Assembly: GCF_012979275.1 (NCBI RefSeq)
Contig: NZ_JABASZ010000025.1
Coordinates: 124,001-188,000, forward strand
DNA: 64,000 nt
Direction of reading: 5' to 3'
Source: Pseudopontixanthobacter vadosimaris
GTDB lineage: Bacteria > Pseudomonadota > Alphaproteobacteria > Sphingomonadales > Sphingomonadaceae
How positions within the stretch are numbered: position 1 is the first letter of the stretch; the number at the start of each line of letters is the position of its first letter. The notes beneath the pieces were generated by a model, which was not told the DNA's origin, did not search any database, and worked only from the letters and a program-made list of their open reading frames with translations. A program made the position numbers and the translations under genes. This document shows positions 59,251 to 64,000 of this stretch, in pieces.

Positions 59251-60426
59251 TTAGCCCTGCGCCCCGGCGGCGAAATCGCGCAGCATGTTCTTGGCGATGA
59301 CCAGTTGCAGGATCTGCGTGGTGCCTTCGTAGATCGTGTAGATGCGGCTGTCGCGGTAGAAGCGTTCCGCCTCATATTCCGCCAGGTAGCCCGCGCCGCC
59401 ATGCACCTGCACGCAGCGATCGGCGATGCGGTTGCACATTTCGGAACAGAACATCTTGGCCGAGGCGGCCTCGATGATGCTCTTTTCCCTCGCATCCACC
59501 CGCGCCGCCGCATCGCGCAGCATGCATTCGCCGGCATAAAGCTCCGCCCGGCTGTCGGCCAGCATCGCCTGGATCAGCTGGAACTGCGCGATCGGTTCGC
59601 CAAAGGCCTGCCGTTCGGTGGAATAGCGCAGCGCGGTATCGAGGATGCGCTTGCCATATCCGCAACTTGCCGCCGCGATGGACAGCCGGCCATTGTCGAG
59701 GCTCTGCATGGCGAATCGAAAGCCCTGCCCTTCCTCACCGCCCAGCAGGGCGTCCGCCGGCAGGCGCACCTCGTCGAGCATGACATCGGCGATATGGCTG
59801 CCAGCCTGCCCCATCTTCCTGTCCGGCTTGCCGACCGATACGCCATCCGTGTCCATCGGCACCAGAAAGGCGCTGACATGGGCGTTCTTGGGCTGGTTCT
59901 CCTTCGACGTGCGCGCCATGATGAGGCCCAGCTTCGCATGCGGCGCATTGGTGATGTACCGCTTGGTGCCGTTCAGCACCCATTCGTTGCCGTCCATATG
60001 CGCGGTGGTCTGCATCGCGGCGGAATCCGATCCCGATCCCGGTTCCGTCAGGCCGAAACAGGCGATCTCGCCGGCGGCGAGGCGGGGCAGCCATTCCTGT
60101 TTCTGCGCCTCGGTCCCGCCGTTCTTCAGCGCGGAACAGACCATGCCGATATTGATCGAGATGATCGAGCGGTAGGCGGGAAGGGCATAGGACAGCACGC
60201 GGATCGTCTCGACATATTGCGCCGTGTTCATCGCCGCGCCGCCATATTCTTCCGGCATGGTCAGGCCGAACAGGCCCATGTCGCGCATCTCGTCGAGAAT
60301 ATCCTCGGGAATGCGGTCGGTGGCGATGATGTCGTCCTCCGCCGGGATCAGCCGTTCGCGGACGTAGCGTTCAAGTTGTTCGATGAACTGTCCGAATATT
60401 TCCTGGTCCATTCCGTTCTCGGCCAT
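59251..60426 (-). CDS. acyl-CoA dehydrogenase
   Basis: FAD enzyme that desaturates acyl-CoA. The 391-residue product has the ACAD signatures ACFGLTEPGSGSDSAAMQT and the second QVHGGAGYLAEYEAERFYRD, and ends in the YTIYEGTTQILQLVIAKNML stretch with the catalytic-base Glu367, as in short-chain types. AGAGAGGATT precedes the ATG. It starts the dehydrogenase-CoA-transferase-thiolase operon, 24 bp after a small lipoprotein gene on the same strand. Confidence 0.95.
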   Translation of the reverse strand: MAENGMDQEIFGQFIEQLERYVRERLIPAEDDIIATDRIPEDILDEMRDMGLFGLTMPEEYGGAAMNTAQYVETIRVLSYALPAYRSIISINIGMVCSALKNGGTEAQKQEWLPRLAAGEIACFGLTEPGSGSDSAAMQTTAHMDGNEWVLNGTKRYITNAPHAKLGLIMARTSKENQPKNAHVSAFLVPMDTDGVSVGKPDRKMGQAGSHIADVMLDEVRLPADALLGGEEGQGFRFAMQSLDNGRLSIAAASCGYGKRILDTALRYSTERQAFGEPIAQFQLIQAMLADSRAELYAGECMLRDAAARVDAREKSIIEAASAKMFCSEMCNRIADRCVQVHGGAGYLAEYEAERFYRDSRIYTIYEGTTQILQLVIAKNMLRDFAAGAQG

Positions 60427-60450
60427 GGGTAATCCTCTCTCGAAGTGGTT

Positions 60451-60666
60451 TCAGGGGGTCGCTGTATCGGCAGTTTCGGCACCGGCGGCGGAATTGTCCG
60501 GCCGTTCTTCCAGCATGGCGGCAGCTTCTTCCAGCGCGCGGGTCTCGGCGGGACCGGCACTGTCGAAGCTGGCCTCGGCGGTAGCAGTATCTTCCGCCGC
60601 AGGGGCGCACCCGCCGGCAAGCGACAGGAGCGCGGCAGGGGCGGCGAGAAAGACGAAGCGCAGCAT
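60451..60666 (-). CDS. small Ala/Glu-rich lipoprotein
   Basis: A 71-residue lipoprotein: the lipobox LAGGC (Cys20) is followed by APAAEDTATAEASFDSAG and a helix-rich segment ETRALEEAAAMLEERPD. It is composition-like to the other small lipoprotein nearby (61141-60806), though not clearly homologous. It precedes the acyl-CoA dehydrogenase by 24 bp. Function unknown. Confidence 0.65.
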   Translation of the reverse strand: MLRFVFLAAPAALLSLAGGCAPAAEDTATAEASFDSAGPAETRALEEAAAMLEERPDNSAAGAETADTATP

Positions 60667-60805
60667 CGCGCCCCACCATAGCGCCCGATAGGCAAAGGAA
60701 AAGCGGGGGAATCGCTGCTGCGACGCCCCCGCCCGTCATTCCGTCCTGCCGACGCTACGGCATTGCCGCCCGCCGCCGGCACACAGCCGGGCAAATAAAC
60801 CCGGT

Positions 60806-61141
60806 TCAATCCATCCGGTCTTCGGCCGTGGCGGTCGCGGCTTCGGCGGCGGCGGCCTGCGCGCGGGCGGCGACATCCGCTGCGTTGTCGGCAGCGGTTT
60901 CGGCGCGGACCTGCTCGCTTTCGTTCACGGCAGCCGGGTTCTCGGTCGTTTCCCTCACGATGACCGGCTCGTTGATGGCAGTGTCGGCCACGGGGGCTTC
61001 CACGATCGGCGCCATGGCGTCGTCTGCGGGGATCTCGACATTGTCGGCCACCGCTTCTTCACTGGCATCGTCGGCGGAACCGCAGGCGGCGAGGGCAAGC
61101 AGCGTGGCCGAAGCCAGGGCGGCGCGGGCGAGTTTCTTCAT
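60806..61141 (-). CDS. small acidic lipoprotein
   Basis: A 111-residue exported lipoprotein with lipobox LAAC (Cys20) and a long, low-complexity mature part rich in Ala, Glu, Asp, Thr and Val (SADDASEEAVADNVEIPADD, then many more such segments, ending AQAAAAEAATATAEDRMD). The family is unknown; the sequence may be largely disordered. The frame is open much further upstream as an antisense of recQ, but the ATG at 61141 has a signal peptide directly after it, so it is the real start. Divergent from recQ. Confidence 0.7.
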   Translation of the reverse strand: MKKLARAALASATLLALAACGSADDASEEAVADNVEIPADDAMAPIVEAPVADTAINEPVIVRETTENPAAVNESEQVRAETAADNAADVAARAQAAAAEAATATAEDRMD

Positions 61142-61300
61142 GGGGACAGTCTCCGTAGCGGTAGATGAAAGTGTCGCGCCGGTGTGTCGCACATCGCCGC
61201 AACCCGGCAGCCCTTGTAGCGGGGCGAAAAGCCGCTGGAAATGTAAAAAACTCATTCTTCCGCCATTCACCCCGGCGCGCCGATCTGCCACAGGCGGCAG

Positions 61301-63124
61301 ATGGATTCCCCCAAGTCCGAAGTCGCTCCCACGCCATCCGGCGCCGCCGCCGCGCGCGAAGCGTTGCGCCGAATCTTCGGCTTCGACGACTTTCGCGGCG
61401 TGCAGCCTCAGGTGGTGGAACGCGTACTGGCCGGGCAATCCACGCTCGCGGTGATGCCGACGGGCGCGGGCAAATCGCTGACCTATCAACTGCCTGCCAC
61501 GATGCTGCCGGGCACCTGCCTCGTCATCAGCCCGCTGATCGCGCTGATGCACGACCAGCTGCGCTCGGCCCGCGAAAACGGCATTCGCGCCGCCACGCTG
61601 ACCAGCGCCGATGCCGACTGGCGCGAGACGCAGGATGCGTTCCGGGCAGGCGAGCTGGACTTGCTCTATGTCGCGCCCGAACGCGCCAGCCAGCCGGGGT
61701 TCCGCGACATGCTCGCTGCCGCGCCGCTGGCCCTGTTCGCCATCGACGAGGCGCATTGCGTGTCCGAATGGGGCCATGATTTCCGGCCCGATTACCGCCA
61801 GTTGCGCCCGCTGATGGATGCGTTTCCCGATGTGCCGCGTCTCGCACTGACGGCAACGGCGGATGCCCATACCCGCGCCGATATCCTGGCGCAGCTGGGC
61901 ATTCCGGATACAGGTCTGATCGTCGCCGGGTTCGACCGGCCCAACATCGCCTATGCCATTCGCCCGCGCGACAGTTTGCAGCGGCAATTGGCGCAGGTAA
62001 TGGCGGACCATCCCGGCCCCGGCATCATCTACGCCCCCACCCGGCGCAAGGTGGAGGATCTGGCCAGCAGCCTCGCCGCCGCCACGCAGCGCGAGGTGCT
62101 GCCCTATCACGCCGGCCTTCCGCCGGAACGCCGCGCGGCGAACCAGGCGGCTTTCGTCGCCAGCGAGGACATGGTGATGGTGGCCACCATCGCTTTCGGC
62201 ATGGGCATCGACAAGCCCGACGTGCGCTTCGTCGCCCATGCGGGCATCCCCAAGAGCATCGAGGCCTATTACCAGGAAACCGGCCGCGCGGGGCGCGACG
62301 GCGATCCGGCGCAGGCGGTGATGCTGTGGGGCGCGGGCGATTTCGTGCAGGCGCGCAGCCGCTTGCAGGAACTGGATACGGCGCGGCAGGCGGGTGAGCG
62401 CACGCGGCTGGATGCGCTGGCGGGGCTGGTCGAGGCGCCGGGCTGCCGCCGCGCCATATTGCTCCGCCATTTCGGCGAAGACCCGCCGCCACGCTGCGGC
62501 AATTGCGATAATTGCCTGAACCCGCCCGCGATGGTGGATGCCAGCGAAATGGCGCGCAAGCTGCTGTCGGCGGCCTATCGCACGGGGCAGAGCTTCGGTT
62601 TCGGCCATTTGCAGAAAGTGCTGACCGGCGCGTCGGACGAACGCATCGAACAGCGCGGGCACGACCGCCTGAGCGTGTTCGGCATCGTCGATGCTGCCGA
62701 GGCACCGCTGCTGCGTCCGCTGGCCCGCGCCCTGCAGGCGCGCGGGGCGCTGGTGGCCACCGATCATGGCGGCCTGGCGCTGGGCGGCGATGCGCGGGCC
62801 ATATTGAAGGGTGAACAGGCGGTGGAGATGGTCCTGCCGCCGAAGCAGGATCGGCGCGGGGGCAGGGGGCGGGGCGGCACGCGCGACAATGCCGCGAACC
62901 CGGTCGGAGACCCGCTGTTCGACGCCTTGCGCGAATTGCGGCGTGAGCTGGCGCAGGAAGCGCAGGTGCCCCCCTATGTCATTTTTCACGATTCGACGCT
63001 GCGCGAAATGGCTGCACAGCGACCGGCAAGCCGGGATGCCCTGTCGCGCATCGCCGGGGTGGGGGCGAAGAAGCTGGAAGCCTATGGCGATGCCTTCGTG
63101 GCGGCGATCCGCAATGCCAGTTAG
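61301..63124 (+). CDS. recQ: ATP-dependent DNA helicase RecQ
   Basis: 3'-5' helicase in recombination and repair. The 607-residue product has the Q motif near FRGVQPQVVERVLAG, Walker A MPTGAGKS (52-59), the DEAH-box IDEAHCVSEWGHDFRPDY, helicase motif VI QETGRAGRDG, the RQC zinc site with cysteines in CRRAILLRHF and CGNCDNC, a winged-helix region, and the C-terminal HRDC domain near 530-607 with LSRIAGVGAKKLEAYGDAF. All parts are complete. Confidence 0.96.
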   Translation: MDSPKSEVAPTPSGAAAAREALRRIFGFDDFRGVQPQVVERVLAGQSTLAVMPTGAGKSLTYQLPATMLPGTCLVISPLIALMHDQLRSARENGIRAATLTSADADWRETQDAFRAGELDLLYVAPERASQPGFRDMLAAAPLALFAIDEAHCVSEWGHDFRPDYRQLRPLMDAFPDVPRLALTATADAHTRADILAQLGIPDTGLIVAGFDRPNIAYAIRPRDSLQRQLAQVMADHPGPGIIYAPTRRKVEDLASSLAAATQREVLPYHAGLPPERRAANQAAFVASEDMVMVATIAFGMGIDKPDVRFVAHAGIPKSIEAYYQETGRAGRDGDPAQAVMLWGAGDFVQARSRLQELDTARQAGERTRLDALAGLVEAPGCRRAILLRHFGEDPPPRCGNCDNCLNPPAMVDASEMARKLLSAAYRTGQSFGFGHLQKVLTGASDERIEQRGHDRLSVFGIVDAAEAPLLRPLARALQARGALVATDHGGLALGGDARAILKGEQAVEMVLPPKQDRRGGRGRGGTRDNAANPVGDPLFDALRELRRELAQEAQVPPYVIFHDSTLREMAAQRPASRDALSRIAGVGAKKLEAYGDAFVAAIRNAS

Positions 63125-63141
63125 ACCCGGCGCAAATTATC

Positions 63142-63171
63142 TTGACACTCCGTTAACCAATGTCGTTCAGA
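63142..63171 (+). promoter_or_regulatory. possible promoter -35 element before the beta-helix gene
   Basis: A consensus TTGACA at 63142-63147 in the only AT-richer stretch between recQ and the next gene. No good -10 hexamer stands 16-18 nt downstream, so the call is weak. Confidence 0.2.
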
Positions 63172-63180
63172 TTGCAGTCC

Positions 63181-64000
63181 ATGGATAAGCCCGCCCGCAC
63201 CCCGTCAGAACGCCAACCCGCAGAGCGCATCTCGCTCGCCTGGCCGCTGGCGCTCGCGGCCCTTGCGGTCGCGGCTATCCCGATAGGGGCGCTGATGGCG
63301 CAGGAAAGCACGGCGGCGTTCACCGTCACCGAAACCGGGCGCGGCTTCGCCAGGCTTCAGGATGCCGTCGATTCCATCGGCGATGCGACCGGCACCATCG
63401 CCATTGCCCCCGGCACCTATCGCCAATGCGCGGTGCAGCAGGCGGGGCGGGTGTCCTATTTCGCCACCGGACCCGGCGCGGCGGTTTTCGACGGCACGAC
63501 CTGCGAAGGCAAGGCGGCGCTGGTGCTGCGCGGGCGCGAGGCCAGTGTCGTCGGCCTCACCTTTCGCGGCATGGCCGTGCCCGACATGAACGGCGCGGGC
63601 ATCCGGCTGAAACGCGGCGATCTGACGGTGGCGCAAAGCCGCTTCGAGGATAGCCAGCAGGGGATCCTGACCGCCGACGATCCGGCCTCGGCCATCATCA
63701 TCGACAAAAGCACCTTCAGCGGGCTCGGCACCTGCGAAGGTGCGGGCGGCTGCGCCCATTCCATCTATGTCGGCGATTACGGCATGCTCCGTATCACGCG
63801 CAGCCGTTTCGAGGCGGGAACCGGCGGCCATTATGTGAAGGCGCGGGCGGGCAAGGTCGAGATCGCGGGCAACAGTTTCGACGATTCGCGGGGGCGCGGC
63901 ACCAATTACATGATCGACCTGCCCGCGGGCGCTTCCGGTTCGATCACCGACAACTGGTTCGTGCAGGGCCGCGACAAGGAAAATTACTCCGCTTTCATCG
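63181..64000 (+). CDS. right-handed parallel beta-helix protein (5' part, cut by window edge)
   Basis: The first 273 residues of an exported protein. The N-terminus has a signal or membrane segment (ISLAWPLALAALAVAAIPIG, about 17-36). From about residue 80 it shows the repeated strands of a pectate-lyase-like beta-helix: GAAVFDGTTCEGKAALVLRG, ASVVGLTFRGMAVPDMNGAG, IRLKRGDLTVAQSRFEDSQQ, IIIDKSTFSGLGTCEGAG, MLRITRSRFEAGTGGHYVKA. Such proteins bind or cut polysaccharides or act as scaffolds; no catalytic residues can be named here. The ATG at 63181 is the only fitting start. Confidence 0.8.
   Translation, partial: MDKPARTPSERQPAERISLAWPLALAALAVAAIPIGALMAQESTAAFTVTETGRGFARLQDAVDSIGDATGTIAIAPGTYRQCAVQQAGRVSYFATGPGAAVFDGTTCEGKAALVLRGREASVVGLTFRGMAVPDMNGAGIRLKRGDLTVAQSRFEDSQQGILTADDPASAIIIDKSTFSGLGTCEGAGGCAHSIYVGDYGMLRITRSRFEAGTGGHYVKARAGKVEIAGNSFDDSRGRGTNYMIDLPAGASGSITDNWFVQGRDKENYSAFI

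Noticed and set aside
61142-62989. Long minus-strand extension of the small lipoprotein ORF over recQ
   Set aside because: Only the last 111 codons (from 61141) have a signal peptide and lipobox. The remainder is antisense of recQ.

Overview
The window looks like a high-GC alphaproteobacterial chromosome, most probably Sphingomonadales and within that the Erythrobacteraceae/Sphingomonadaceae. This is inferred from gene content and order, not from a marker gene. The supporting features are a giant NAD-dependent glutamate dehydrogenase, the DUF3576-leuS-lptE-holA run, the rnd-lptC-lptA run, exosortase-A-associated glycan genes, a small protein with a DESFPASDPPA-type tail, and GGAAC-N16/17-CGTT motifs resembling EcfG general-stress promoters. 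I found no rRNA, tRNA, CRISPR array, phage gene or intact insertion sequence.

Layout. 1-4.9 kb (minus): 5' part of NAD-glutamate dehydrogenase, then an overlapping set encoding a hydrolase, a TPR protein and a luciferase-like monooxygenase. 5.1-9.9 kb: thrS, agmatine deiminase and an M28 peptidase lipoprotein. 10-17 kb (plus): glnE, a peroxiredoxin, a DUF455 ferritin-like protein, an M23 peptidase, an acyl-CoA synthetase and a stress-type lipoprotein. 17-23.3 kb: galU, murA, a small stress-type protein, fumC, a ribbon-helix-helix protein, an OmpA-like protein, a relic of a phaB-like reductase and an outer-membrane-type protein. 23.7-28.4 kb (plus): DUF3576 lipoprotein, leuS, lptE, holA.

28.6-31.5 kb is a decayed surface-polysaccharide patch: a frameshifted and truncated sugar-phosphate transferase, a GDP-mannose dehydratase (gmd) pseudogene with a nonsense codon and a lost 3' end, one apparently intact glycosyltransferase-like gene, and an orphan gene start that runs into lptA. 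31.5-34.2 kb: lptA, lptC, rnd and ung. 34.2-36.3 kb is a second accessory patch with visibly lower GC: a Sel1-repeat protein flanked by short repeats, and a secreted protein interrupted by a stop codon.

36.3-42.4 kb: gltD and gltB. 42.7-46.9 kb: an exosortase-A-associated group (glycosyltransferase, O-glycosylation ligase, a 50-residue membrane ORF and an unknown membrane protein). 47-50 kb: MaoC hydratase, thiolase and PHA depolymerase. 50.2-55.6 kb: an MsbA-like ABC exporter, an M13 peptidase, uppP and a GlsB/YeaQ-type membrane protein. 55.7-61.1 kb (minus): phenylalanine hydroxylase, an acyl-CoA dehydrogenase/CoA-transferase/thiolase set and two small lipoproteins. 61.3-64 kb: recQ and the start of a beta-helix protein.

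Functional themes are nitrogen and glutamate metabolism (glutamate dehydrogenase, GOGAT, GlnE), envelope building (murA, uppP, lptA/C/E, galU, MsbA-like exporter, exosortase glycans), and acyl-CoA and PHA metabolism. I did not find a convincing new defence or mobile system. The most interesting material is the gene decay at 28.6-31.5 kb, the repeat-flanked patch at 34.5-36 kb, the small ORF and unknown membrane protein in the exosortase-associated group, and the candidate EcfG promoters.
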